Source: AP-15 sp963772295 | GTDB lineage: Bacteria > Pseudomonadota > Alphaproteobacteria > ATCC43930 > CGMCC-115725 | Length of the DNA: 64,000 nucleotides | Direction of reading: 5' to 3' | NCBI GenBank assembly: GCA_963772295.1 | Contig: CAVYWO010000009.1 | Span: 248,001 to 312,000, forward strand | In this document: positions 8,156 to 18,695 of the stretch, piece by piece | How positions within the stretch are numbered: the first letter of the stretch is position 1 | Layout: the number at the start of each line of letters is the position of its first letter | Made by a program: the position numbers and the translations under genes | Notes under the pieces: model-generated | Databases searched by the model: none | What the model was told of the DNA's origin: nothing | Seen by the model: the letters and a program-made list of their open reading frames with translations, nothing else

Positions 8156-8591
8156 CCGCGTCGCGGTGGTCGCGGAGGCGCTCTCCTGGATCGGGACGCC
8201 CTACCGCGCCGCGCAGCGGGTCAAGGGCCGCGACGGCGGCGTCGACTGCCTGACCTTTGTCGTCGAGGTATTCGGCCGCTGCGGGTTCGACACGAGCTAT
8301 TACCGCGCTACCCCCTATTACCCGCAGGACTGGCACCTGCATCGCGACGACGAGCGCTATCTCGCCGGCGTCCTCGAATATGCGCGCGAGATCCCCAATG
8401 GCGCCAATGACCCGCCGGAGCCGGGCGACATCGCGCTCTTCCGCTTCGGCCGCTGCTTTGCGCATGGCGGCATCGTCATCCGCTGGCCGATGATCGTGCA
8501 TGCCTGGAACGGCGCCGGCGTGCTGCCGGCCGACGCGACGCAGGCGCTGCTCGGCGGCCGGCCGCGGCGGTTTTTCAGCCCCTTCCGATGA
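8145..8591 (+). CDS. NlpC/P60 family phage peptidase (GTA gp14-like)
   Basis: A 148-residue cysteine peptidase. The catalytic cysteine lies in GGVDCLTFVVEVFGR and the histidine in FAHGGIVIRWPMIVHAWNG, the NlpC/P60 arrangement. In GTA-type tails this enzyme opens the peptidoglycan of the target cell during DNA delivery. ATG 8145 overlaps the DUF2163 stop, and the hub gene start overlaps its own stop (ATGA at 8588-8591), so the three are probably translationally coupled. Confidence 0.85.
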   Translation: MPSDRVAVVAEALSWIGTPYRAAQRVKGRDGGVDCLTFVVEVFGRCGFDTSYYRATPYYPQDWHLHRDDERYLAGVLEYAREIPNGANDPPEPGDIALFRFGRCFAHGGIVIRWPMIVHAWNGAGVLPADATQALLGGRPRRFFSPFR

Positions 8592-11074
8592 CGGCGATCG
8601 GCGGCGGCTCGAACGCGAAGCAGGCGACGGCGGCGGGCTCGCTGCAGCTGCCGACGTCGCAGGTCGGCGGCGTCATCCCGCTCGTCTACGGCACGACGCG
8701 ATGCGCGGTGAACCTCCTCGACTACCAGGATTTCACGGCCACCCCGGTCGGCACCAAGGGCCACAAATCGGGCGGCAAGGGCTCGGCCGACGCCAAGGGC
8801 CAGGGGCAATACACCTATAGCGCCTCGCTGGTCGTCGGCATCTGCCAGGGGCCGGCGGCCTTCGGCTTGGTCTGGTGGGAGAAGAACCTCAACCCGCTGG
8901 GGGCGCTGCCGGGCATTTCGTATATCGCCCCCGGCGCAGACAATGAGGCGCCGGACCCCTATTGGGTGGCAAACCACCCGGCAAACGCGATCGGCTATTC
9001 CGGCACCGGGTATTTTACCGCCGACAACTACCAGCTCGGCTATTCGGCGGCGAACCCGGCCTTCATGGTCGAGTGCCAATATCTGAACAACTCGGTCAAC
9101 ACATACGACGCGAACCCGAGCTTCGCCGCCGCCGACTTCCTGACGAACGCCCGCTACGGCGCCGGTTTTCCGTCGGCCAATGTCGATCTCGCCGGCACCT
9201 GGACCGATTGGGCCGCCTATTGCGACGCGGCCGGGATCTGGCTCTCGCCGCAGCTCGACCAGCAGGTCGAGGCGCAACAGGCGCTGCAGAACCTGGCGCA
9301 GCTCTCGAACACGGCGATCGTATGGTCCGGCGGCCTCCTCAAGGCCATCCCCTACGGCGACGCGCCGCTCTCCGCGACCTATTGGATCGTGGCCCTCGGC
9401 GGCAGCGCCGGCGGCGGCGACACGCTATCGCTGACCTTCTCCTCGCCCGGGCTCGGCACCGTTACGGTCAGCTACAATTTGCAGCCCTCGAACGTCAACA
9501 CCGACACCACCGACCCATCGGGACCGATGGGAAAGCTCGCGCAGCAGGTGAACGGCACGCCGCAGCTGACCCAATACGGCATCACCGCCGGCGTCGGCGT
9601 CGGGGCGACGGTCATCCGCATGGGCGGTGCCGACCAGAGCGTCACGGTCACGCCCTCCGCCGTCGTCGGTCCGGGCTCGGACGGGGCCGAGACCTTCACG
9701 ACCTCGGGCCCGTTCGCCCGCAGCTGGGCGCCGATCACGACCGTTCAATACAGCCTCGACGATGACGATTTCATCGTCGAGACGTCCTATGCCGGCATGC
9801 ATTTAGGGGTGACGCCGGGCTCGCCGGCGCTGCGCCAGGGCGCCGGGCCGATCACCGGCGGCTTCGTCGACGATCCAGTCCAGGTGTCGCGGTCGAGCCC
9901 GGCGGACGCGATGAACTATGTGGTGCTCGAGTGCCTCGATCGCGCCTACGGCTACAACACGCAAATCGTCGAGGTCTTCGACCAGGCCTCGGTCGACCTC
10001 TACGGCGTGCGCAAGGACACCAGCATCAAGGCGCGTGCAATCTGCGACCCGGCGCTCTGCGGCCAGGTCGTCGCGCAGCTCGTGCTGCAGCGCAACCTCG
10101 CCTACCGCAATACCTACACCTTCAGGCTCGGCTGGAATTATTGCCTCCTCGAGCCGATGGACCTGGTCGCGATTAGCGACAGTTATCTGGGCCTCGCAAA
10201 TCAGGTCGTGCGGATAACTGCGGTCACCGAGGACGAGGAGGGCACCCTTACCTTCACCGCCGAGGATTGGTTCGGTGCGGTCGGCGCGCCGGGCACCGCA
10301 CCGCAGATGGCGGCGAAGCAGGGCTTCGCGGCGACCGCCTCGACGGCCAATTATCAGAACCCGGCGCCGGCGGCCGCGACACCCTTCATCCTGGAGCCGA
10401 CCCCGCAACTCTTGCAGGCGCAGGGCATCGCCCAGCCGCAGATCATCATCGGGCTGGCGGCGCCGGGACCGATCTGGGGCGGCGCCCAGGTCTACGTCTC
10501 GATCGACAACGAGAGCTTCGCGGCGCAGGGCACCTTCATCGGCCGCTCGACGATGGGGGTCTCGACCGCCGACCTGCCAGCCAGCGGCACGAGCCTCACG
10601 GTCGATCTCTCGGCCTCGGGCGGCACGCTCTCCAGCAACTCGCCGCTTGCGGCCGCGAACGGCGTCTCGCTCTGCGCGCTGCGCTATCCTGGCGGCCAGC
10701 TCGAGTTCCTGAGCTACACGACCGCGACCCTCGTCTCGGGCAACGTCTACACCCTGACCGGCCTTTATCGCGGGCTCTACGGCACGCCGATTTACGATCA
10801 GCCGACCGGCTCACAGTTCCTCTATCTCGGCTCCGGCCGATACTATGCGCAGACCCTGCCGCCGCAATATGTCGGCCACAACCTCTGGCTCAAGGTCCCC
10901 AGCTTCAACCTCACCGGCGCCGGCGCCCAGAGCCTGGCGGCCGTCCCGGCCTATCTCTACACGCCGATCGGCGCGCAGCTGAACCCGCTGCAGATCACCG
11001 CCCGCTTCGCGATGGCGATCGAGGCCGGCGCGACGACGCGCGCCGATCCGCCGGCCCCGACCGAGAACCGGTGA
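8588..11074 (+). CDS. Phage tail hub / host specificity protein (GTA gp15-like)
   Basis: The 828-residue protein starts MTAIGGGSNAKQATAAGSLQ and contains IPLVYGTTRCAVNLLDYQDF, AFGLVWWEKNLNPLG and, later, NYVVLECLDRAYGYNTQIVE with LAYRNTYTFRLGWNYCLLEP, typical of tail-tip assembly (hub/baseplate) proteins in DUF2460-DUF2163-NlpC modules. The C-terminal third (about 590-800) is beta-rich and could bind receptors (TGLYRGLYGTPIYDQPTGSQ). It is intact and is the last phage gene visible; no fibre, integrase or lysis gene follows before host genes on the other strand. The 92-base spacer after it holds no supported gene. Confidence 0.8.
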   Translation: MTAIGGGSNAKQATAAGSLQLPTSQVGGVIPLVYGTTRCAVNLLDYQDFTATPVGTKGHKSGGKGSADAKGQGQYTYSASLVVGICQGPAAFGLVWWEKNLNPLGALPGISYIAPGADNEAPDPYWVANHPANAIGYSGTGYFTADNYQLGYSAANPAFMVECQYLNNSVNTYDANPSFAAADFLTNARYGAGFPSANVDLAGTWTDWAAYCDAAGIWLSPQLDQQVEAQQALQNLAQLSNTAIVWSGGLLKAIPYGDAPLSATYWIVALGGSAGGGDTLSLTFSSPGLGTVTVSYNLQPSNVNTDTTDPSGPMGKLAQQVNGTPQLTQYGITAGVGVGATVIRMGGADQSVTVTPSAVVGPGSDGAETFTTSGPFARSWAPITTVQYSLDDDDFIVETSYAGMHLGVTPGSPALRQGAGPITGGFVDDPVQVSRSSPADAMNYVVLECLDRAYGYNTQIVEVFDQASVDLYGVRKDTSIKARAICDPALCGQVVAQLVLQRNLAYRNTYTFRLGWNYCLLEPMDLVAISDSYLGLANQVVRITAVTEDEEGTLTFTAEDWFGAVGAPGTAPQMAAKQGFAATASTANYQNPAPAAATPFILEPTPQLLQAQGIAQPQIIIGLAAPGPIWGGAQVYVSIDNESFAAQGTFIGRSTMGVSTADLPASGTSLTVDLSASGGTLSSNSPLAAANGVSLCALRYPGGQLEFLSYTTATLVSGNVYTLTGLYRGLYGTPIYDQPTGSQFLYLGSGRYYAQTLPPQYVGHNLWLKVPSFNLTGAGAQSLAAVPAYLYTPIGAQLNPLQITARFAMAIEAGATTRADPPAPTENR

Positions 11075-11166
11075 ACGGACACCAATGATGCGGGCTGCAG
11101 CCAGAACTCGAACCATGCCGTTGCTGTGGCCCCCGACCCGACGACGCTCGACGATCGAGAGGGGGA

Positions 11167-12400
11167 TTACGATGGCGTCGTCGTCAACGCTCGATCGCCG
11201 GTACGCAGGTCGTCCCTAAAGTTGCGGCCGGATAGAAAGGTTTTGATGTTGCGGGCTGCCTGCCGCAGTCGTTGACGGTTTTCGACGAGGGCGATCCGAA
11301 CGAAGCCTTCGCCATATTCGCCAAAGCCGATACCCGGCGAGACGGCGACATTGGCGCGCTCCAGCAGCAGCAGCGAAAACGCAAGGCTGCCGATTGCTCG
11401 GAATTGCGGCGGGAGCGGCGCCCAGGCAAACATCGTCGCCTGCGGCTCGGGTATGTCCCAGCCGGCATGGTGCAACCCATCGATCAGCACGTCTCGCCGT
11501 ACCCGATAGCGCCCGCGAACCTCGTCGATACAGTCTTGCGGGCCGTTCAGGGCGGCCGTCGCTGCGACCTGAATCGGTGTGAAGGCGCCGTAATCGAGAT
11601 AGGATTTCACCCGCGCCAGGGCGGCGATCAGCCGGGCACTGCCGGCGGCGAAGCCGATGCGCCATCCGGCCATGGAATAGGTCTTGCTCAGCGACGTGAA
11701 CTCGACGGCAATGTCCCGTGCCCCCGGAACTTCCAATATCGACGGCGGCGGCTCGCTGCCGAAGTAAATCTCTGCATAAGCCAGGTCCGACAACACGATG
11801 ATGCCGTGCCGACGGCAGAACGCGATGATCTCGCCATAGAAATCGAGGTTGACCGACTGCGCGGTCGGGTTCGCCGGGAAATTGAGGACGATCGCCAGCG
11901 GCGCCGGAATGCTGTGCCGCACCGCTTTTTTCAACTCGCCGAGAAAGTCGAATTCGGGGCCGATCGGGATGTGGCGCACCGCCGCGCCGGCCATGACGAA
12001 GCCGAAGGCGTGGATCGGATAGCACGGGTTCGGCACCAGCACGATGTCCCCAGGCGCAGAAATTGCCTGCGCCAGGTTGGCGAGCCCCTCCTTCGAGCCC
12101 AGGGTGACCACGATCTCGCGTTCGGGGTCGAGATCGACGCCGAATTCGGCGGGCATAATAGGCGGCACAGGCGCGGCGCAGCCCGGAGATGCCGCGCGAT
12201 ACCGAATAGCCGTGGGCTTTCGGGTTCTGCACCGACTCGATCAGCTTGGCGACGATATGCGGCGGGGTCGGTCCGTCGGGATTACCCATGCCGAGGTCGA
12301 TGACGTCGCGCCCGCCGGCGCGCGCCTTGGCTTTCAGCGCGTTCACCTCGGCGAAGACGTAGGGCGGAAGGCGTTTGATGCGGTAGAAATCTTCGGGCAT
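11167..12400 (-). CDS. alaC: PLP aminotransferase, AlaC / LL-diaminopimelate aminotransferase type, frameshifted
   Basis: The N-terminus (MPEDFYRIKRLPPYVFAEVN, then IDLGMGNPDGPTPPHIVAKL) and the remainder (VTLGSKEGLANLAQAI, VPNPCYPIHAFGF, SLSKTYSMAGWRIGF with the PLP lysine) align with AlaC-type class I aminotransferases that make alanine or act on diaminopimelate. The frame changes near 12145, within CGAATTCGGC, where YYARR must join FGVDLDPE; a single extra base explains it. ATG 12400 is chosen because family homology starts there; GTG 12424 is the upstream alternative. Everything else is intact at about 410 residues, so the break is recent or an error. Confidence 0.8.
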
Positions 12401-12537
12401 GGGGGCCAAAGGGCTGCGAGGCACACCCTCTTAGCCGGAAACGACGGACTTGGCGAGGCCACAAGGCGTCGCCCTTCTTCATTATCGAGGGCCGCCTGTG
12501 GAGCATCGGGACGCCGGCCGGGAGAAGCGAGCGGCGC

Positions 12538-15500
12538 TCAGTCAAGGTCGGCGAGCAACGTCTTCGCTTCTTTGAGAACCGGGGTGCCGAAGCCCTCGGT
12601 GAACCAGCCGTAGACCGGCGCCAGCAGATCGCGGGCTTCGGCCAGCTTGCCCTGGTCGCGCCACAGCCGGGCGAGGCTCATCGCCGCGCGCAATTCCCAG
12701 AGCTTGGCGCTCTGCTGTTGTGCGAGCGCGATCGCCTCGCGATAGCTCGCCTCGGCCCCAGTACCGTCGCCCGTTGCCAGCAGCACCTCGCCGTAGACCC
12801 GCAGAGTCTCGGCTTCATTCCATCGCGCCTCCGTTTCCTCCGCGAAGCGCCGCGCCTCGGCGAGATGGCCGAGCGCGGGTTGCAACTCGCCAGCCATGCG
12901 GCAGGCGTCTGCGGCAACCGTGAGCATCACTGGCCCCCAGGTCATCATCCGAAGCTCGCGCCAGTCGGCCACGCCGGTGATGACGAGCGGAATGCCCTCG
13001 TCCGCTTTTCCCAATGCCACCAGGCACCAGCCGCGCAACACAGCGCCCCCGGCTCGATAAAAGTCAAAACCACGCTCGGTCGACAGCGCCAGAAGCTCAT
13101 CGGCGTACTGCAACAACGATGCGGGTGTCCAGCCGACGCCCGAGCCGGCCCCCCAACCCCACAGCAGCGCGCAGGCCAGCGTATGCGGGTGGGATAGCCG
13201 GCGCGCCTCCGCCAGCGCCGCATCCTGCCGCGACAGTGCCTGATCGAAACGCCCGAGAAAGGCAAGGGACCGCGCTGAAATAAGCAGTAGGCAGACCACC
13301 GCATCGAACGCGTGCACCTTCGCGTAGAAGGGACGGTCTGCTGGATCAAAAAGGGCGAGGCCCTGCTCCGCCTGGTCGAGTGCAACGGCAAACTCTCCTT
13401 GGTGGAGGCACGTATAGCTATCCGCCCAGCGGCTCAGTAGTTGTGCGGCAATGTCGCCAGTGTCCTCGCCGAGACGTCCGATCTCGGCCGCGAGTTGCCG
13501 CGCTCGCTTCAGATCTGTGATTGTATGGTAGGCCCACTGGCCGCTGAGGGGGAACAGAAGCTCGCGCGGACGCTTTAGCGTGACTGCGAGCCCACGCGCG
13601 CGGGCATAAGCCTCGCCCAACTCCGGCACGCCCCAGCCCTTATGTGCGCCGAGCGCTTGGCCAAGGGCAATTAGCATCTCGAACTCGACTTCCCGGCGCC
13701 GATCGCCGTCGGGCAGGGCGGGAACGAGCGCCAGCCCGCGGCGGATCACCGAGACGGCTTCGGCAACGGCCGAGCGCCCCCAGGCCTGCCGCCCGGCGGC
13801 GAGCCAATATTGGACTGCCTTCTCCGTCAGAGCGGCTTCCGTGCAATGGTGCGCGAGCAGCGCCGGCTGGGCGGCGACCATCTCCCGGAACTTTTCTTCG
13901 AGGGTGGCGGCGATATGGGCGTGAAGTTGCTGGCGGCGGCTGCGCAGCAGGGTACCGTAAGCCGCATCCTGCACCAGCGCGTGCTTGAAAGTGTACTCGG
14001 CATCGGGCGGGATGCCGCGGCGATAGATCAGCTCGGCGCCGACCAGCTGCGCCAGGGCGTCGTCGAGCTGCCGCGGCGGCATGGGCGCCACCGCGGCGAT
14101 CAGCTCGTGCGGGAACTGCCGGCCCAGCGCCGCCCCGATCTGCACCACCTCGCGCACCGGAGCCAGGCGGTCGAGCCGGGCCAGGAGCGAGGCCTCGAGG
14201 CTCGCTGGGATCGCCAACGCCGGTATTGGCCCGACTGCGGTGTAGCGGTCGCCGGCGTCGGTCAGCATGCCGCTCTCGACTACCGCCTTGGTCAATTCCT
14301 CAACAAAGAGCGGCACCCCGTCGGTGCGGTCGGCGATCTGGTCGGCGATCTCGCGAGGCAAGGCCTTGCCGCCGGTGACGCCCACGATCATCTCGGCCCG
14401 CAGCCGCGGCGCCAAGCGGTTGAGAGTGAGCGCGGTGACGTGCGGCCGGCCGATCCACGACGCGGTGAACTCCGGGCGGTAGGTGATGACCAGCAGCACC
14501 GGCAGTGCCGGTACCCGATCGATAATCAGCTCCAACAGCTCGAGCGAGGTCGGGTCGCTCCACTGCGCATCCTCGAACAACATCAGCACCGGTTGCCGCG
14601 CCGCCAGCCCGGCCGCTTGCGCCACCAGCGCCTGGAGCGTCCTCTCCTTCTGCTTCGGCGGCATGAGGTCGAGCGGCCGGTAGCGCTCGTCGGCCGGCAG
14701 CGAAAGCAACGCCGCGAGCAGCGGTGCCGCCTCGCCGGGATCGTTGGTCGCTTGCGCCAGCAGCGCTTCGAGCTTGTCGAGGCGCTGATCGGCGGTGTCC
14801 TCGCGCCGGAACCCGGCCGCCCGTTCGAGCTGGGTGATCGTCGGGTAGAGCGCATGGTCCTGGTGATGTGGCGAGCAGAACAGCCGCAGCCGCGTGTGCG
14901 GCTCGCCGGCGAGCCGCTCGATCAGGGTCTGCGCCAGGCGCGATTTGCCGATCCCGGGCTCGCCGGATATCAGCACGACGCCGCCCTCGCCTGATTTGGC
15001 CTGCTGCCAGCGCCGGTGCAGCAGCGCCAGCTCCTCGTCGCGGCCGACGAGCGGCGTGCGAGCCGTGCGCAGCGCCTCGAAGCGGCTCTCGGCGGCACTC
15101 ACGCGCAGTACCCGCGCGGCCAGGACCGGCGCGGCTAAGCCCTTGATCTCAACCGCCCCGAGATCGGCATAGTCGAACAGCCCGCCGGTCTGCCGCCGGG
15201 TGCTCGGCGCGATCACCACCGTTCCCGGTTCGGCCAGCGCCTGCAGCCGCGCCGCGAGGTTCGGCGTCTCGCCGACCACCGTCTGCTCCTGCGCCGCGCC
15301 CCGGCCGAGCAGATCGCCGACAATTACCAGACGTGGCGATCCCGACCCGCGCCAACAACGGCACGCCCGCCGCGGTGTCGAGGGCGGCCACCGCCTCGAC
15401 CAAGGCCAGCCCGGCCCGCACCGCCCGTTCGGCATCGTGCTCGTCGGCCCGTGGATAGCCGAAATAGGCCAGCACGCCATCGCCCATGTATTTGGCGACA

Positions 15501-15883
15501 AACCCGCCGGCGCGCTCGATGACCGCGGCGACGCAGCGGTGATAGGCGCCGATCACGGCGCGCAGATCCTCCGGATCGAGCCGCGCCGACAGCGCCGTCG
15601 AGCCGACCAGGTCGCAGAGCAGCACCGTCAGCTGCCGCCGCTCGGCCCCCGAGACCGGCGCCGGCACTGCAGCAGGCGGTTCGTCGTCCGGCGGCGGCAC
15701 GGCGCCTTCGCGCAGCACGGCGATCGCCTTCAGCAGCTTCTTGCGGGGCCCGAGCGGCAGCCCCAGTGTTACCAGATCGGGCTCGGTCAGCTCCGGCAGC
15801 ACCTCGGCATCGATCTCATTTTCGCGGAATGCCGGCTCGTAACGTTCCAGGCCCAGATTTCGAAGCCACTCCGCAATGTCCAT
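12538..15883 (-). CDS. SAM-domain adenylate cyclase with AAA ATPase and TPR-like region, frameshifted
   Basis: A multidomain regulator of about 1115 residues: a SAM domain (MDIAEWLRNLGLERYEPAFR, about 1-65), a class III nucleotidyl cyclase domain with metal aspartates in LLCDLVGST and YMGDGVLAYFGYP (about 85-245), an AAA/NACHT-like ATPase with Walker A GEPGIGKSRLAQ and a LMLFEDAQWSD Walker B, and a long helical TPR-like C-terminus. This architecture is common in alphaproteobacterial signalling proteins that produce cAMP in response to unknown inputs. The cyclase frame breaks near 15330 between RVGIAT and LVIVGDLLG; a 2-base loss or 1-base gain explains it. No operon partner is evident. Confidence 0.82.
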
Positions 15884-16146
15884 GCGAGCCCCCGGCGTTT
15901 CGCCCTCGCTTTGATTTGTTCTTAATCCTAGCGCAAATCATGCCGCGCGCCACAGCCCGGCCGAAGGGGCTTTACCGAGGGCCGCTTTTATGGGTCACCT
16001 CGGCCAAAAACTACGAAGCCGGCCTGCCGCATGGGCTGATCCGCGCGACTTCGCCCGCCCAAGGGGCACATTCCTTCCAGCAGGACATCGACGAAGGCTG
16101 CGCCCCACCAAACCCTGCCTCAACTGAGCTTGAAAGGACGCACAGG

Positions 16147-16380
16147 ATGCCGGACCAACCGATCGATTGGTCACAATGCGAAGACGTCGAGAGCGTGCCG
16201 GGCAGGGTATCCGGCGCCTGAGTGATCAAGGGCACCCGTGTTCCCGCTCAGGTCGTCCTCGATAACGCGAGGGCCGGATGCTCGGCCGAGGAGATCGCGA
16301 CCGAGATCTTCGAGTTGCCCATCGAGCGCGTTCGGGGCGTGCTCAGGTTCGCCAAAATCGCCGAGCCCTCGAACGGATGA
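16147..16380 (+). pseudogene. DUF433 antitoxin with an internal stop
   Basis: The frame MPDQPIDWSQCEDVESVPGR-VSGA is interrupted by TGA at 16219-16221 and resumes in the same frame as VIKGTRVPAQVVLDNARAGC, then SAEEIATEIFELPIERVRGV. Family members have tryptophan at the interrupted position, so TGG to TGA is the likely change. DUF433 proteins are small DNA-binding antitoxins paired with DUF5615 toxins. GTG 16222 could restart translation of the C-terminal part. GAAAGGACG precedes the ATG. The toxin gene follows with a 4-base ATGA overlap. Confidence 0.75.
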
Positions 16381-16738
16381 GAGTTCTGCTCGACGAGAAC
16401 ATCCCGGGAGGCCTGCGCCGCATTCCACGGGCCATGACGTATGCACGGTCCCTGAGATGGGCCGGACTGCCTTCTCCAATGGGCAATTGCTTGATGAAGC
16501 CGAAAAGGCCGGTTTCGAGGCGATTGTCACCGGTGACCAGAACTTCGTCACGCGGCAGAGCCTCACCCGCCGCAGGATTGCCGTAGTGGTCCTTTCCACC
16601 AATACGTGGCCGTCGATACGCGCCCAGCCGCAGACGGTGCAGCGGGCGGTCGCCGACGCTATGCCGGGAGCGCTCACCTCTGCCACGTTCGCCCGCTCGC
16701 CGAGGTCCCGGCGGCCGCCAGATCCGAGCGAGGCCTGA
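16377..16738 (+). pseudogene. DUF5615 PIN-like toxin, frameshifted
   Basis: The start (MRVLLDENIPGGLRR) is the conserved DUF5615 N-terminus with its acidic LDEN motif. The frame is lost near 16415-16430 and continues in the +1 frame as GHDVCTVPEMG, FSNGQLLDEAEKAGFEAIVT and GDQNFVTRQSLTRRRIAVVV, ending PPDPSEA. DUF5615 proteins are PIN-like predicted RNases of type II toxin-antitoxin systems. The gene overlaps the DUF433 gene by four bases, as in functional pairs. Both partners are broken, so the module is probably inactive unless these are sequencing errors. Confidence 0.75.
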
Positions 16739-16959
16739 CCCCGCACTACTGGCAAGCTGTCGATTTTCTGTCGCGGCGAATTTCCCGCCGCCATGTGCCG
16801 AGCGCCTGTCCCACTCCTCTTGCGAGCGCTGTCCCTGCCGATCGTCGTGGTGACGCTCGGTCGCCCTGCTGGCGATCCCCCTTTTGACGGATGCGAATTT
16901 ATCCGTCCGCCGGGGCGGCGCAGGCAGGCGCCAGGCCCTCGCTCGCCGCCAAGGCCGTC

Positions 16960-17250
16960 GCATCAGACAACTCCTCGAGCACCCCCTTCGCCTCTTGCAG
17001 AACCGGGGTGCCGAAACCCTCGGTAACCCAGCCGTAGACCGGGGCAAGCAGATCGCGGGCTGCGGCGCGCTTGCCCTAATTGCGCCACAGCAGGGCGAGG
17101 CTGGCGGCGGAGCACAAATTCCCAGAGCCTGGCGCTCTGCTGTCGCGCAATCGCCCTCGCTTCCTGGTAGCTGGCCTCGGCCGCCGCGGCATCGCCGATC
17201 GCCAGCAGCACGTCTCCGGTGAGGCGAAGCGTCTCGGCCTGAAAAAACCG
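16960..17250 (-). pseudogene. Degenerate fragment of a second SAM-cyclase-AAA-TPR regulator
   Basis: Reading the minus strand gives LLAIGDAAAAEASYQEARAI and ARQQSARLWEF, then, in shifted frames, sequence matching the last 90 residues of the cyclase at 12538-15883 (LLATGDGTGAEASYREAIAL, QQQSAKLWEL, YGWFTEGFGTPVLKEAKTLL). Nucleotide similarity is plain along the whole stretch (for example GAACCGGGGTGCCGAA in both), with several indels and a stop. It is a paralogue remnant and not a recent duplicate. The bases from 16739 to here contain no supported gene. Confidence 0.72.
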
Positions 17251-17332
17251 TGCTCCTCGGACCAGGATTTTAGTCGGGAGGGGGGTCGGTCTTGATTCGA
17301 CCCCTCCAGAATAAGAGTCTATCTTCCGGCTG

Positions 17333-18667
17333 ATGAAGGCTGCATCGGCGATCGACGCGCGCCAGCGGCAGGGCGTCGAATCGCGGCACCGGGTGCCGTT
17401 CGCGGCGCTGGCGGAATGGCAGCCGCCGGCAACGCGGGCCGATCCGGTCGAGATCCTTGTCGAGCAAGGCAGGACCCGCGTCGCCGAGTTGCTGCCGGTG
17501 CGCTATGCGCGGATGAAAGCCGACCCGTTTGCTTTTCTGCGCGGCGCGGCGGCGGTCATGGCCGCCGATCTCGGCGCCCGCCCGGCGACCGATCTGCGGG
17601 CTCAGGCTTGCGGCGACTGCCACCTGGCCAATTTCGGCGCCTATGCCACGCCGGAGGGCACGCCAGTCTTCGACATCAACGATTTCGACGAGACCCTGCC
17701 GGCCCCATTCGAATGGGATGTGAAGCGTCTGGCGACAAGTCTCGTGCTCGCCGGGCGGGTCGCCAATCTGGCCCAGCGCGACTGCCGGCGCCTGGCGCGC
17801 GGCGCCGCCAAAAGCTATCGCGAGAACTTGGCGCATCTGTCGCGGCTGGCGCCGCTCGAGGCCTGGAATGCGCGGATCGATCTCGGCGATGCGATCGCCG
17901 GCGTCGAATCGGGAAAGCTCCGCCGCTGGCTCGAACGGCGGCGCGCCGCGCTGCTCGATCATGCGGCGGAGCATTTCGGGCTGGTCGATGCGCATGCCGG
18001 CGCGCCGCGCATCAAAGACAGGCCGCCGCTCGTGCATCATCTCGCCAAACACGAACTGCATGCGCGCAAGGTCTTCGCTTCCTACGCCGCGAGCCTGCAG
18101 GAGGACCGACGCGTCCTGTTGCGGCGCTACCATCTGCACGATGTCGCCTTCAAGGTGGTCGGGGTCGGCAGCGTCGGCACGTTCTGCGCGATCGCGCTGT
18201 TGACCTCCGACGCGGGCGCGCCGCTCTTGTTGCAGATCAAGGAGGCTCAGGCATCGGTGCTGGCGCCGTTTGCCGGAACCTCGGACTATGCCGACCACGG
18301 CCAACGGGTCGTCGTCGGCCAGCGGATGATGCAGGCCGCTTCCGACGTCTTTCTCGGCTGGACCGACGCGCCGTTCGACGGCCGCTATTTCTACGTAAGG
18401 CGGCTCAAGGACGCGCGGCTCGCCGATCTCGGCACCCGGATCGAGGCGTCCCTGCCGTTCTACGCCGGGCTCTGCGGGCATACGCTCGCGCGCGCCCATG
18501 CGCGCTCGGGCGATGCGCTCGCGATTTCGGCCTATCTCGGAGACGACGACGAATTCGACCGGGCAATCGCCGATTTTGCCACCGCCTATGCCGACCAGGA
18601 CGAGCGCGACTTTCGGGCTTTCGAGGACGCGGTCAAGACGGGGCGGATCGCCGCAGGCGATCCGTGA
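17333..18667 (+). CDS. DUF2252 family protein
   Basis: The 444-residue protein has the DUF2252 hallmarks: MKADPFAFLRGAAAVMAADL, the GDCHLANFGAYATPEG motif, FDINDFDETLPAPFEWDVKR, and later VGVGSVGTFCAIALL and DVFLGWTDAPFDGRYFYVRR. The GDxHxxN and DFD motifs recall the catalytic and metal-binding motifs of kinase-like phosphotransferases, but no substrate has been established that can be read from sequence. Length is typical (about 400-470). ATG 17333 is the first start. It stands alone between the cyclase fragment and the hicB-like gene. Confidence 0.88.
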   Translation: MKAASAIDARQRQGVESRHRVPFAALAEWQPPATRADPVEILVEQGRTRVAELLPVRYARMKADPFAFLRGAAAVMAADLGARPATDLRAQACGDCHLANFGAYATPEGTPVFDINDFDETLPAPFEWDVKRLATSLVLAGRVANLAQRDCRRLARGAAKSYRENLAHLSRLAPLEAWNARIDLGDAIAGVESGKLRRWLERRRAALLDHAAEHFGLVDAHAGAPRIKDRPPLVHHLAKHELHARKVFASYAASLQEDRRVLLRRYHLHDVAFKVVGVGSVGTFCAIALLTSDAGAPLLLQIKEAQASVLAPFAGTSDYADHGQRVVVGQRMMQAASDVFLGWTDAPFDGRYFYVRRLKDARLADLGTRIEASLPFYAGLCGHTLARAHARSGDALAISAYLGDDDEFDRAIADFATAYADQDERDFRAFEDAVKTGRIAAGDP

Positions 18668-18695
18668 TCGCCCGTGTCTCCGGGTGGTGGCGAGC

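Noticed and set aside
11085..11219. A 44-codon ORF after the tail hub gene (includes MASSSTLDRRYAGRP preceded by GAGAGGGGG)
   Set aside because: It overlaps the 3' end of the aminotransferase on the other strand, is Arg-rich and has no recognisable similarity; the ribosome-binding-like purines are not sufficient.
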